A stretch of 64,000 nucleotides of DNA, taken from Agarivorans sp050870875. Lineage in GTDB: Bacteria > Pseudomonadota > Gammaproteobacteria > Enterobacterales > Celerinatantimonadaceae. Positions 26,807 through 36,310 of the stretch are shown one piece after another. Numbering within the stretch: position 1 is the stretch's first letter; each line of letters opens with the position of its first letter. The position numbers were made by a program, and so were the translations under genes. Under the pieces are notes generated by a model. That model was not told where the DNA came from. It was given only the letters and a program-made list of their open reading frames with translations, and made no database searches. The stretch is taken from NCBI RefSeq assembly GCF_050870875.2, contig NZ_CP194041.2:3162001-3226000 (forward strand). The letters are read 5' to 3'.

Positions 26807-27601
26807 ATGAATGTATTGGTACTCCCTACCACCATATTTTATCTATTAGCATCCTATGTATGCATTTCTGGGCTGCTGAATAAACAGGCTGGCGCCAATA
26901 AGTGGCTGTGGCTAAGTGCCGCCTGTGGCATGGCTCTGCATGGCATCTGGGAATTTCAGCATTTATTTTTAGCCCAAGGCCAAGACCTTAGTCTATTCAA
27001 TGTCGCGGCCTTAGTGAGCCTATTAATTTCCTTGAGTGTCACCGTACTGGCCAAGCCCTTTAAGCTTTGGTTTATCCTTCCAGTTACTTACCTATTTTCG
27101 ATTATTAGCATATTTTTAGCGGTATTAATTCCAAGTGATTACATTCTTCATCTAGAATTGAAACCACAGGTGCTGATCCATATTTGCGTCGCGCTGGCAG
27201 CATTCACGGTGTTAATGATTGCCAGCCTTTATGCCCTGCAAATGGCCTACCTAGATTGGACGTTGAAGCGGCATAAGCCTGGCGCAATCCACCCTGCGTT
27301 ACCTTCATTAATGAGAATTGAGAAACAACTATTTACCCTCATTCGACTAGGTTTTGTATTACTCAGTATCTCGCTACTCAGCGGCTTCATTTTCTTAAAT
27401 CAGTTTTTTGCCCATGGACAGGCTCATAAGGCACTGTTTAGCCTATTGGCCTGGGTAATTTACGCAAGTTTATTATGGGGACAACGTTATCGAGGATGGC
27501 GAGGTAAAACAGTGGTTGTGATGACTGTCAGTGGCTCAATCTTGCTCACTCTCGCCTATTTTGGCTCACGCTTTGTTAAAGAAATCATCATCGGCTCATA
27601 A
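26807..27601 (+). CDS. ypjD: Inner-membrane protein YpjD, cytochrome c assembly (CcsA/CcmC) family
   Basis: This 264-residue protein has about eight membrane helices and belongs to the cytochrome_C_asm family. It keeps a late Trp-rich segment (LLWGQRYRGWRGK) reminiscent of the haem-handling loop, and family length equals that of E. coli YpjD (263). The molecular role of YpjD is not well established. It is next to ffh and corB, as in E. coli. Evidence is family similarity and gene order. Confidence 0.85.
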   Translation: MNVLVLPTTIFYLLASYVCISGLLNKQAGANKWLWLSAACGMALHGIWEFQHLFLAQGQDLSLFNVAALVSLLISLSVTVLAKPFKLWFILPVTYLFSIISIFLAVLIPSDYILHLELKPQVLIHICVALAAFTVLMIASLYALQMAYLDWTLKRHKPGAIHPALPSLMRIEKQLFTLIRLGFVLLSISLLSGFIFLNQFFAHGQAHKALFSLLAWVIYASLLWGQRYRGWRGKTVVVMTVSGSILLTLAYFGSRFVKEIIIGS

Positions 27602-27669
27602 ACATCACTTGACAGCCCTTAAACTCAACATATAAATTAGTCCCTTATATTTACCAAGGATTTTCCTGT

Positions 27670-28950
27670 TTGAACGACATCTCAACGAGTAGCTTATTAA
27701 TACTGCTCGTGTTCCTCATAGTTTGTTCTGCTTTTTTCTCTAGCTCCGAAACTGGCATGATGTCGCTTAATCGATATCGGCTTCGGCACTTAGTCAATAC
27801 CAAACATAAAGCGGCAAAACGGGTCGACAAGCTATTACAGCGTCCTGATCGGCTGATCGGTTTGATCCTTATTGGCAATAACTTAGTTAATATTTTGGCA
27901 TCAGCAATTGCCACCATTATTGGCTTACGCCTATTCGGCGATGTCGGTGTGGCGATCGCAACGCTGGCACTAACCTTCGCCATTTTGATTTTTGCTGAAG
28001 TCACACCAAAAACCATGGCGGCACTCTACCCTGAACGGATTGCCTTTCCAGCCTCACTGTTACTTCGCCCACTCATGAAATTGCTATTCCCAGTGATTTG
28101 GGCCACCAATGCAGTGACGAATGGAATATTACGCCTGTTGGGTGTGAATCCGAATAGCAAGGGCGATGAGGCTTTAAATCCTGATGAATTACGCACCGTA
28201 GTGGATGAAGCGGGGACGATGATCCCGAAACGCCACCAAGACATGCTACTTAGTATTCTCGATTTAGAAAAAGTCACCGTTGATGACATTATGATCCCCC
28301 GCAACGAAATTGCAGCGATCGACATCAATGACGATTGGGATAGCATTCTTCGGCAACTCACTCAAAGTACGCATACTAAAATCTTGCTATTTCGCGACTC
28401 TATCGATGACTCGGTTGGTTTTGTCCACTCTAGGGATGCGCTGAGGCTGCTATCTCGTGAACAATTTGATAAGACCTCAATGTTGCGCGCGGCCAAGGAA
28501 ATTTATTTCATCCCAGAAGGCACCCCACTTAATGTACAGTTATTAAAGTTTCAACGCCGCAAAGAGCGGATTGGGCTAATTGTTGATGAGTATGGTGATA
28601 TTCAAGGCTTGGTGACGCTTGAAGATATTCTGGAAGAAATTGTGGGTGACTTTACCACGAGCATGGCACCAGCCCCCAGCGATGAAATTCATCCACAAAT
28701 TGATGGAAGCTACTTAATTGAAGGTACGGTTAACATTCGCGACCTCAATAAAGAAATGGCGTGGTCTTTTCCTATCGATGGTCCTAAAACCTTAAATGGT
28801 TTGATCATCGAGTATTTAGAAGATATCCCTGAAGCCAACCTATGCTTGAGACTGAGTGGCTATCCCATAGAAATTGTTGAAATTGAAAATAATACGGTGA
28901 GCCTAGCGCGAGTTATGCCTGCTTTTTATAACAAACCCAAATCAAATTAA
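27670..28950 (+). CDS. corB: CorB/CorC-family transport protein YfjD (CNNM-type, DUF21 and CBS domains)
   Basis: The 426-residue product has a DUF21 membrane domain (~1-190; SSSETGMMSLNRYRLRHL, GNNLVNILASA, FAEVTPKTMAALYPE), two CBS domains (~200-335; VDDIMIPRNEI, GLIVDEYGDIQGLVTLEDILEEIVGDF) and a CorC_HlyC domain (~345-420). It is very close to E. coli YfjD. The family is tied to Mg2+/Co2+ export or Na+/Mg2+ exchange. The start appears to be TTG at 27670, with AAGGA nine bases upstream and no better ATG. It ends at a clear terminator. Confidence 0.9.
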   Translation: MNDISTSSLLILLVFLIVCSAFFSSSETGMMSLNRYRLRHLVNTKHKAAKRVDKLLQRPDRLIGLILIGNNLVNILASAIATIIGLRLFGDVGVAIATLALTFAILIFAEVTPKTMAALYPERIAFPASLLLRPLMKLLFPVIWATNAVTNGILRLLGVNPNSKGDEALNPDELRTVVDEAGTMIPKRHQDMLLSILDLEKVTVDDIMIPRNEIAAIDINDDWDSILRQLTQSTHTKILLFRDSIDDSVGFVHSRDALRLLSREQFDKTSMLRAAKEIYFIPEGTPLNVQLLKFQRRKERIGLIVDEYGDIQGLVTLEDILEEIVGDFTTSMAPAPSDEIHPQIDGSYLIEGTVNIRDLNKEMAWSFPIDGPKTLNGLIIEYLEDIPEANLCLRLSGYPIEIVEIENNTVSLARVMPAFYNKPKSN

Positions 28951-28957
28951 AGCAACT

Positions 28958-28984
28958 AAAAAGCCAGCATTTTGCTGGCTTTTT
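28958..28984 (+). terminator. Terminator of corB
   Basis: AAAAGCCAGCA and TGCTGGCTTTT form an 11-pair stem with a three-base loop, starting seven bases after the corB stop and followed by further T. Confidence 0.88.
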
Positions 28985-29004
28985 AGTTTTACAAGCGCCT
29001 ATTG

Positions 29005-29164
29005 ATACCAATCTAACTCATTAGCTATTCATTCTTACGGGTCTAACCGCTAACTGCGTGATGTATTTTGGAATTAAAACCACGAGTTACTTCACTTCAT
29101 AGCTTGTTATTAGCAAATTTATTCTGCGCAATAAGTTGATCATATAATGAATCTGATTTGGTAT
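29005..29164. mobile_element. MITE-like element, 160 bases
   Basis: The ends are imperfect inverted repeats: ATACCAATCTAACTCATTA on the left and TAATGAATCTGATTTGGTAT on the right. The ~120 bases between hold no reading frame. Short non-coding elements with ends like ATACCAA...TTGGTAT occur in marine gammaproteobacteria, and this is a reasonable member. The right end overlaps the luxS stop codon by one base. No target-site duplication is clear. Confidence 0.5.
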
Positions 29165-29673
29165 TAAAGGGTTCCCAAAATATCGTTAGATAAGGCTAAT
29201 TGTTCGTTTTTATTCACACTAATACCACGTTCAATGATCTGACTCGCGATAGCTTTGGCTTCATCCAAAGAGTGCATAGTATAAGTTCCACATTGATACT
29301 CATTTAGCTCAGGAATATCATTTTGGTTTTTCACCGCCAATACATCATGCATCGAAGCTAACCAAGCTTCAGCCACCTGCTGCTCGGAAGGGCTTCCAAT
29401 CAAACTCATATAAAAACCAGTACGACAGCCCATAGGAGAAATGTCGATAATTTCAACCTGCTCAGAATTCAAATGCTCACGCATGAAGCCTGCATACAGG
29501 TGCTCTAGCGTGTGGATACCACGCTCTGACAATATCTCTTCATTAGGCACACAATAGCGAAGGTCAAAAACGGTAATCGTATCATTGCTAGGGGTCGCCA
29601 TGGTTTTGGCGACTCGAACCGCAGGTGCATGCATACGGGTATGATCAACAGTAAAACTATCTAATAAAGGCAT
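29164..29673 (-). CDS. luxS: S-ribosylhomocysteine lyase LuxS (autoinducer-2 synthesis)
   Basis: At 169 residues the product has family length. The metal ligands are present: His54 and His58 in HTLEH and Cys128 in YQCGTY, as well as catalytic Glu57 and Cys83 (GCRTG). It cleaves S-ribosylhomocysteine to homocysteine and DPD, the AI-2 precursor, in the activated methyl cycle. It lies downstream of gshA and a lytic lipoprotein. The C-terminus ends at the edge of a MITE-like repeat but is of normal length. Confidence 0.96.
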   Translation of the reverse strand: MPLLDSFTVDHTRMHAPAVRVAKTMATPSNDTITVFDLRYCVPNEEILSERGIHTLEHLYAGFMREHLNSEQVEIIDISPMGCRTGFYMSLIGSPSEQQVAEAWLASMHDVLAVKNQNDIPELNEYQCGTYTMHSLDEAKAIASQIIERGISVNKNEQLALSNDILGTL

Positions 29674-29725
29674 GATTATCTCTCTCGGATATACTCAGCT
29701 AAGCGGAGTTTAATTTATAGGGTAT

Positions 29726-30370
29726 TCAAGCAAAAAATAGCCGCCATAGCCAGCTACTATCTAGATCTTCTTTACATTTACTATATTGTGCGGCATAACG
29801 CTTAGACCGTTGGTCAACCCGATTGGCAACCTTGACGAGCCACTGCTTTTGTTTATAAGAGCCCCGTTTATATCCCCCCCAACCTTCATGGTAGTTAAGA
29901 TATTGATTGCGAGCATCCCACTTGGAAACACCATTAATTTTATGAGTCTTATAAGTAAACCAGCCCATAAAATCGATGGCATCATCAAAATTACTTCGCG
30001 AAGACCATGAGTTACCCGTTTCTCTAACATAGTCTTCCCAAGTCATGGTCTTTGCTTGGCTATAACCATAGGCCGAACTCGCACGACCCACCGGAATAAA
30101 GCCAAACCAGTACTCCATTGGTGGTCGAGCATTGTGTTTAAAGCTCGACTCTTGGTACATCATTGCCAAAGGAACATGGACCGGCGTTCCCCACTTCTTA
30201 TTCATTTTTTTGGCCGACTGATACCAATCACTTTTTTCCTCAAAAATACTACATATATTTTCGGGATCTCTCGGCGGAGCACTACTACACCCCGCCAGCA
30301 TTGCCAACCCAAGCGAGGCTAATAAACAGCGAGTCATCGGTGTCAAATTTACAGTTCTATTGATTCGCAT
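29726..30370 (-). CDS. Putative lytic transglycosylase-like lipoprotein
   Basis: From the ATG at 30370 the product has about 214 residues. It carries a lipoprotein signal ending LAGC and a lysozyme-like SLT region: PLAMMYQESSFKHNARPP with a candidate catalytic Glu, then SSAYGYSQAKTMTWEDY and YLNYHEGWGGYKRGS. It would act on peptidoglycan from the outer membrane. The start overlaps the gshA end by 14 bases; an ATG at 30337 (MTRCLLASLG) is an alternative. Neither start has a good ribosome-binding site. The chemistry is inferred from the fold only. Confidence 0.75.
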   Translation of the reverse strand: MRINRTVNLTPMTRCLLASLGLAMLAGCSSAPPRDPENICSIFEEKSDWYQSAKKMNKKWGTPVHVPLAMMYQESSFKHNARPPMEYWFGFIPVGRASSAYGYSQAKTMTWEDYVRETGNSWSSRSNFDDAIDFMGWFTYKTHKINGVSKWDARNQYLNYHEGWGGYKRGSYKQKQWLVKVANRVDQRSKRYAAQYSKCKEDLDSSWLWRLFFA

Positions 30371-31946
30371 TTTCAAAATACTTTATTAAAAATTGGTCAA
30401 AATACATATCATCCGCTGCTTCTATCGACTGCTGCTCGATAAAACTCCGCTCAGCCATGGCCGCAAAATCTTTTTCTTGCCAGTTAGTCGGTTGATGATT
30501 CAGCATCTGTTGACGATATTCTGCCGCCCATCGCAAGCCCAAATGACTATTATCTGCAGCTTGTGTGGTTAGCAAGCGTAAAAAATATGCTGAATAGCTA
30601 TTATCGTCGCTCACATCTTGAATAGCTTCTGCTAAAGCCATCGCAAAATCAGGCCGACTACGCTTGATATCGAGTAGCTCGGCAGCTTGTTTCATATAAG
30701 AAAACAGTTCTTCAATATGCTGCGGCAATGGCTGCTGTTTACCTGCAATGTTGAGCTCAAGAGAAGGGTTACGCCCTTGAATAGCGACTTGGTTAAAGTT
30801 GTCTCGACAAGCTTGTAATTCGGCATGACTCATCGCCGGTGAGTCCATTAAGGTACAAGCTAATAACAAACAATCAATCACCCTCACTTGTGCTTCGGTG
30901 ACACCAACCGCACTGTAGGGATTGACATCTAAAGCGCGAATTTCAATGTATTCAATACCGTCTGTTGCCAACGCTTGTGAAGGAGTTTGACCCGGTTTAG
31001 CCACTCTTTTAGCTCGGATCGGAGCATATAGCTCATTCTCAATTTGTAAGATATTCGCATTCAGCTGACGATATTCACCGTCGACCTTTACCCCTATATC
31101 AGCAAAGCCATCAGAATGAGTACTCACAGCTTCCCGAACACTATGCACGTATTCCTCAACGCTATTATAGTTAATCTCTAACTGGTTTTGATCCGCGCTG
31201 GTATAACCCAAATCACTCAAACGTAAGGAGGTTGCATAGGGAAGGTACAAAGTACCTTTCCCCATGTGCTGAAAGTCTAACTGACTTTCAGCTGCATTCA
31301 TGAAGGAACCACAAAGAGCTGGAGATGCACCATACAAATACGCAACCATCCAGCCAAAACGGTAGAAATTGCGGATTAATCCCATATAACGTTGCGAGAT
31401 AAACGCCGATAAATCTTGGCTATCCCCTTCAACTTTTTGCAAAGCTTGCCAAAAACTCGAAGGCAACGAAAAGTTATAATGAACCCCCGAGATCACCTGC
31501 ATCGCACTCCCATAACGATGACGTAATCCCTGTCGATAAACATGCTTCATTTTGCCGATATTTGACTGACCATAGTCAGCCAAAATGATATCTTGCTCAT
31601 TCCCAATATAACAAGGCATGCTAAGCGGCCATAGACACTGTCCATCGAGTTTTTTTAATGCTTGATGATGTATATCAGTTAAACGCGATAACAACTGCTC
31701 TACACTATCAGAAACTGGGGTAATAAATTCCAGCAAGTTTTCAGCATAATCGGTGGTAATCAAAGGGTGAGTTAAAGCCGCACCAAGTTCCTTTGGATGA
31801 CCATTGCTAGCCAACTTACCTTGCTCACCTATTCGCAAAGCTTCTCGCTCGATACCACGTTGAATACCCTGAACGCCGGTATCCGCCATTGCTGCGCTTA
31901 ATTGCGCAAGCCGTCTAGAAAACTGTTGAGTCAAATTCAAACTCAC
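30357..31946 (-). CDS. gshA: Glutamate-cysteine ligase
   Basis: This enzyme makes gamma-glutamylcysteine from Glu, Cys and ATP, the first step of glutathione synthesis. The 529-residue product is of the proteobacterial type 1 family (E. coli 518). It includes GIQRGIEREALRI near the start, ALTHPLITTDYAENLLEFITP, SGVHYNFSLP, and EYIEIRALDVNPYSAVGV. It is followed by the lipoprotein gene and luxS, keeping sulfur metabolism genes together. Confidence 0.96.
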   Translation of the reverse strand: MSLNLTQQFSRRLAQLSAAMADTGVQGIQRGIEREALRIGEQGKLASNGHPKELGAALTHPLITTDYAENLLEFITPVSDSVEQLLSRLTDIHHQALKKLDGQCLWPLSMPCYIGNEQDIILADYGQSNIGKMKHVYRQGLRHRYGSAMQVISGVHYNFSLPSSFWQALQKVEGDSQDLSAFISQRYMGLIRNFYRFGWMVAYLYGASPALCGSFMNAAESQLDFQHMGKGTLYLPYATSLRLSDLGYTSADQNQLEINYNSVEEYVHSVREAVSTHSDGFADIGVKVDGEYRQLNANILQIENELYAPIRAKRVAKPGQTPSQALATDGIEYIEIRALDVNPYSAVGVTEAQVRVIDCLLLACTLMDSPAMSHAELQACRDNFNQVAIQGRNPSLELNIAGKQQPLPQHIEELFSYMKQAAELLDIKRSRPDFAMALAEAIQDVSDDNSYSAYFLRLLTTQAADNSHLGLRWAAEYRQQMLNHQPTNWQEKDFAAMAERSFIEQQSIEAADDMYFDQFLIKYFENANQ

Positions 31947-32020
31947 TATTTGTTAAAGCGCTTGGTGCAGCAAAGCATAACGAGCTTAGCATCCTTTTAC
32001 CACCCTAAGCGCGGGTCCAT

Positions 32021-34870
32021 TTACAATGCAAGTTGTTGAACAGGCATACCTAATTTGTTTAACTGTGGCAACAACTGTTGCTTGTCACCCACAACAACGA
32101 TGATCATCTGTTGTGGTGATAAATATTTTGACGCGAACTTTTTCAAGGTCTCACGACTAATTGTCGCGGCAATCTGATTCTGCTGGGCAACAAAGCTGGG
32201 ATCCAGTTGATGTACCTGCATCTGCATCAAAAATGACGCTTTTTGGGAAGGCGTTGCGTAAGCCAGCGCTTCTTGTTGAGACACCGCACTACGCATGTAG
32301 GCGAGTTCTTTATCTGTCGGCCCGGTGGTTGAGTAATGTTCCAGCTCGGCAAGTAATTCTTTAATTGCATCAGCGCTTGCATCTTGACGAACATCGGTAG
32401 AAATCACAAAACTACCGCCGTCTTCAAAACCAGAGAAGCCACTGCTTACCCCATAGGTGTAGCCCTTATCTTCGCGCAAATTCATATTGATCCGGCTGTT
32501 AAAATTGCCACCAAAGTTAAAATTCATTAAGTTGGCTTTGAAGTACTCACCCGTTGCATCATAGGGCATCGCCAAACGACCAATACGGATTACCGATTGC
32601 ACCGCACCAGGCTTATCAATCAAATAAATCGTCGGCTTACTGACTGATTCGGTAATGCGAAGATGACCACTAGGACTTGCTTGACCACGCCATTTCTGTT
32701 GCAAGGGCTGTAAGGCTTGCTCCATTTGAGCTTGCCCCAAGTTACTCACCACAACCAATTGACTTCCCATCGGCTGGTAATGACGCTGCCAAAATTGCTT
32801 CACATCCTCGAGACTAAGCGCGCTAACACTCTGCCTCGTCCCGGCACTGGATGTTGCAAGCCGGCTGCTTTCACCAAAAATCAGGCCCTGACTCGCAATA
32901 CTCGCCAACCAACTAGGTCGGTTATAATTCTGCTCAATGCTTTGCAAATGACGGGCTTTCTCGCGTGCAAACTCTTGCTCATCGAAGGCCGGCGTTAACA
33001 AACGTTGCTGTAAGATATCCAGCACTTGAGGCAGGGTTTCGGTCAGTGAACTCAAACTGATACTTTGACTATACAAACCAGAACCAAAACTAATTGAGGC
33101 CCCCAACTCATCTAATTGGTCTGCTAACTCTGCGGCGCTATGGCCTTGAGTGCTTTGCATTAACATTCTTGCGGTTAACTTGGCCAATCCCTCTTGACCA
33201 GGCGCTTCGGCGAGACTACCTCCGGGTAAGCGAAACTGTAAGGTGACCGTTGGTGTTGCTTGCGCAGAGGTGCCTAATAGCTGTAAACCATTACGGAGCT
33301 GACCGTGCCACAAGGGTGGCAATTTTACCGTTAGCGCCGGTCCCGCACTGGGTTCAATACTTCGGTCAAAACTATCGACGACTTTAGCCTGCTTCAATTG
33401 CTGTTCATCGATATGTTGATACACAGGCAGTTGGCGCGCTTTTGGCTGATAATTATCAGGCCCAGCCAATAACTGTCTTTGGCCCTTAGGAACCACACTC
33501 ATCACGACCCGCGGTTTATCCAAAATATACTGCTGATATGCCTGTTGCACTTGTTGATCATCGACATGCTCAAATTGTTCTAGTACTTTGCTCACATAAA
33601 GCGGTTGGCCAAAAAAAGTTTCACCATAAGCCAATTGACTGACCACATCAGAGACGCTTTCTAAGCTATAAATAGTAGAAGCCTTGAGTGAACCGCGAAC
33701 TCTTTGTAAGTCAGCCGCATCCATCCCACGCGCAGCGACTTTACTAATGGCTCGGTCAACTTCTTGCTCTAGCTGAGCTAAGCTCAGACCCGCCTGCGGA
33801 TTAGCCCGAACAGCGATCGACAAGGTACAAGCCATTTCTCGACAATAATGAGAACTATATGCCGATAGTGCTTTACCGCTTTCAACCAATGATTGATACA
33901 GTAATGAACTTTTTCCACCGCCTAATATCTCAGAAAACATATCCAAGGCGACTTCGTCTTTTGCTCCCGCGAACACCGTTGGGTAGCTGATGTAGAGTAA
34001 AGGGATATGCACCCGATCTTCTAAAGAAATATAACGAGTCTCACTCAATTGAGCCGGCCGCGGTTTAATTTTAGGAACTTCTGGTCCGGTCGGGATCGTC
34101 GCAAAGTACTTATTAACCCAAGTCAGCGTTTGTTCAATGTTGATGTCACCACCAATACTAAGCACCGCGTTATTCGGACCATACCAACGTAAGAAAAAGG
34201 CTTTAAGATCGTTTACATCCACTCGATTTAAATCTTCGATATAACCAATTGGCTGCCAAGAATATGGATGATCTCGAGGATACAAGGCTTCATCGACCCG
34301 CTCCGACAATAAACCATAAGGCGCATTATCAACCCGTTGAGCGCGCTCATTTTTAACCGTAGCACGCTGGATTTCGAATTTCTTTTGACTGACCGCATCA
34401 AGTAAAAATCCCATCCGGTCGGCTTCCAACCACAACACTTTTTCAAGTTGATTCGCCGGCACGGTTTCATAATAATTAGTACGGTCTTTGGTGGTCGATC
34501 CATTCATCGTACCACCAGCCTCATTGATGATCCGAAAGTGTTCCTGATCTCCGACGTGTTTTGAGCCTTGGAACATCATGTGTTCAAAAAAATGAGCAAA
34601 TCCTGATTTCCCGACCACTTCGCGATTCGAACCGACATGATAAGTCACATCAACATGTGCTAAAGGCGCGGAATCATCTTGATATAAAATGACGGTTAGA
34701 CCGTTTGCCAAACGATATTTTTTATAGGCAATCTGGAGTGCTCCGTCACTTGCTGGCGAAGCTTCAACTAAGGTCACACCTGCTGGCAACGTTGGCAACT
34801 GTTGCGTGTCAAACTGCGAGCATCCAACAACTAAGTAAAGAATGCTAAAAACACTCAACCATCTAAGCAC
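32021..34870 (-). CDS. M16-family zinc metalloprotease, lipoprotein
   Basis: The product, 949 residues, has a lipoprotein signal (lipobox VVGC) and two M16 halves. The first half (~45-470) carries the inverted zinc motif HFFEH near residue 94, with the downstream Glu of ATVKNERAQRVDN. The second half (~510-949) is the non-catalytic partner and has RINMNLREDKGYTYG, typical of M16C. It should degrade peptides in the periplasm or at the outer membrane; the substrate is unknown. It lies between gshA and yqaA, where E. coli has no gene. Confidence 0.9.
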   Translation of the reverse strand: MLRWLSVFSILYLVVGCSQFDTQQLPTLPAGVTLVEASPASDGALQIAYKKYRLANGLTVILYQDDSAPLAHVDVTYHVGSNREVVGKSGFAHFFEHMMFQGSKHVGDQEHFRIINEAGGTMNGSTTKDRTNYYETVPANQLEKVLWLEADRMGFLLDAVSQKKFEIQRATVKNERAQRVDNAPYGLLSERVDEALYPRDHPYSWQPIGYIEDLNRVDVNDLKAFFLRWYGPNNAVLSIGGDINIEQTLTWVNKYFATIPTGPEVPKIKPRPAQLSETRYISLEDRVHIPLLYISYPTVFAGAKDEVALDMFSEILGGGKSSLLYQSLVESGKALSAYSSHYCREMACTLSIAVRANPQAGLSLAQLEQEVDRAISKVAARGMDAADLQRVRGSLKASTIYSLESVSDVVSQLAYGETFFGQPLYVSKVLEQFEHVDDQQVQQAYQQYILDKPRVVMSVVPKGQRQLLAGPDNYQPKARQLPVYQHIDEQQLKQAKVVDSFDRSIEPSAGPALTVKLPPLWHGQLRNGLQLLGTSAQATPTVTLQFRLPGGSLAEAPGQEGLAKLTARMLMQSTQGHSAAELADQLDELGASISFGSGLYSQSISLSSLTETLPQVLDILQQRLLTPAFDEQEFAREKARHLQSIEQNYNRPSWLASIASQGLIFGESSRLATSSAGTRQSVSALSLEDVKQFWQRHYQPMGSQLVVVSNLGQAQMEQALQPLQQKWRGQASPSGHLRITESVSKPTIYLIDKPGAVQSVIRIGRLAMPYDATGEYFKANLMNFNFGGNFNSRINMNLREDKGYTYGVSSGFSGFEDGGSFVISTDVRQDASADAIKELLAELEHYSTTGPTDKELAYMRSAVSQQEALAYATPSQKASFLMQMQVHQLDPSFVAQQNQIAATISRETLKKFASKYLSPQQMIIVVVGDKQQLLPQLNKLGMPVQQLAL

Positions 34871-34894
34871 TATTGTTTCCTCATTTATAACAAT

Positions 34895-35386
34895 TTAAAT
34901 CGACGCGAGTGACGCGCCGAAGGCTAATATCAAACCGTAGCGAGCCGTTTTACCAATCAACATCGCGATCGCGCACTGCCAGACCGACAACTTAGCGGCC
35001 CCAGCCAATAAACACAAAAGATCACCCACCAGCGGCACCCAGCTCAACAGTAAGCTCCAAGGGCCGTATTTATTCAACCAGAATTTAACCTTCGCTTGCC
35101 GAGCTAAATTCGGAGGGCCAACCAAACGCTGTTTGAGAGAAGCCATTAAGCCCCACCCCATAGCGAAACTGAATAAGCTACCCAAGGTGTTGCCAACACT
35201 CGCCACAACTAGCAGACTTAACCAACGCTGTGGATATTGTAACAACAATGTACTAAACACCAGTTCCGAGCTTCCTGGCAGCAAAGTCGCCGAACTAAAA
35301 GCGCTAAAAAACAGTAAACTTAACAAAATAATGACCGAGCAGCGACCGACTTTTTTTGGACGCCCCTGCAATTTCGTGGACAACAC
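34895..35386 (-). CDS. yqaA: Inner-membrane protein YqaA, DedA/SNARE-associated family
   Basis: The 163-residue product is very like E. coli YqaA: FSATLLPGSSELVF, VASVGNTLGSLFSFAMG and SWVPLVGDLLCLLAGAAKLS. Four or five hydrophobic segments are seen. Family members are linked to membrane lipid or undecaprenyl-phosphate transport, but the role of YqaA itself is not established. It retains the gshA-yqaA-yqaB order. A second, distinct family member lies at 53588-54166. The first ~18 residues are polar and basic, so the true start may be internal. Confidence 0.82.
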   Translation of the reverse strand: MLSTKLQGRPKKVGRCSVIILLSLLFFSAFSSATLLPGSSELVFSTLLLQYPQRWLSLLVVASVGNTLGSLFSFAMGWGLMASLKQRLVGPPNLARQAKVKFWLNKYGPWSLLLSWVPLVGDLLCLLAGAAKLSVWQCAIAMLIGKTARYGLILAFGASLASI

Positions 35387-35468
35387 TGACTAGAGCTCTC
35401 GCCGCTTTCAGCAAGCAGAGCACTTAAGCAGGCGATGAAAACAGTACTTTCTGCAAGCAACACCAATG

Positions 35469-36275
35469 CTATTGAGCCAACTTAGAGTGAGGCTGTAACT
35501 GTTTCAAGCCTTGCAAGACGAGATCTGCGACAACTTTTGCACCTTCGGGTTGAAAATGAGTATTGTCACTCTTACCCTCTGGGTATGCTTGGTAAATCCC
35601 TGCAGGAAGATTCATAAAATAGTGTTCCGTGACATAATCACGCCCCTGCTGTGAAAAATATTTAGCCGAAGAGCTCGTCAAATCAATCAAATCTACCTGG
35701 AGTTGTTTCGCGACTTCTTTCATTGCTGCGGGATATCCTCCATGAGCACTCCCTAAAACTGCACCAGACCAAGGATAGTTACGGGTCACTGGGGTAACAA
35801 GAATTGGGACAGCCTGCTTTTGACGAGTTTGCGCAACAAATAAACGCAAAAACTGCTGATAACCCTGAATATTGACATAGCGCTCTGGCTTTTCAAGCGC
35901 AGCATCATTGTGACCAAATTGAATCAATACCAAATCATTCGGCTGCAAGGCATGGTATACAGCTTCCCAACGGCCTTCTTCAAAAAAAGTTCGACTACTG
36001 CGCCCCCCCTTGGCGCGATCATCTACCAGCGCTAGTTCACCAGAAATCAGCGCAATATCCGCCAAATTGTCTTTGGTCAACAAAGGTTGAAGAACTTGTC
36101 CCCAACCCGTTAAAGGATAACGATGACTCATATAAGCTGACTCGAGAGAATAGTCAGTCATCGTTGAGTCACCAACTAAATAAATCGTAATACTTGGCAT
36201 ACCCTGCTCTTTACTGCGTGCTGAAAAACTAAGGGAGAGTAACATCGCGAGTAATATAGTGATGGTCTTATTCAT
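35469..36275 (-). CDS. Secreted GDSL/SGNH esterase, rhamnogalacturonan acetylesterase-like
   Basis: From the ATG at 36275 the product has 268 residues with a signal peptide (ITILLAMLLSLSFSARS). The SGNH blocks are present: VGDSTMTDY (nucleophile Ser), a Gly-containing KGGRSSRTFF, FGHNDAA (Asn) and DNTHFQPEG (Asp and His). This arrangement is that of rhamnogalacturonan acetylesterase, which removes acetyl groups from pectin. A longer frame begins with TTG at 36296 but the ATG gives a cleaner signal peptide. It sits between yqaA and yqaB, which are adjacent in E. coli. No other pectin genes are in the window. Confidence 0.85.
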   Translation of the reverse strand: MNKTITILLAMLLSLSFSARSKEQGMPSITIYLVGDSTMTDYSLESAYMSHRYPLTGWGQVLQPLLTKDNLADIALISGELALVDDRAKGGRSSRTFFEEGRWEAVYHALQPNDLVLIQFGHNDAALEKPERYVNIQGYQQFLRLFVAQTRQKQAVPILVTPVTRNYPWSGAVLGSAHGGYPAAMKEVAKQLQVDLIDLTSSSAKYFSQQGRDYVTEHYFMNLPAGIYQAYPEGKSDNTHFQPEGAKVVADLVLQGLKQLQPHSKLAQ

Positions 36276-36310
36276 AATCGTGGACTCTCTGGACAACTTG
36301 ATAACCGCAT

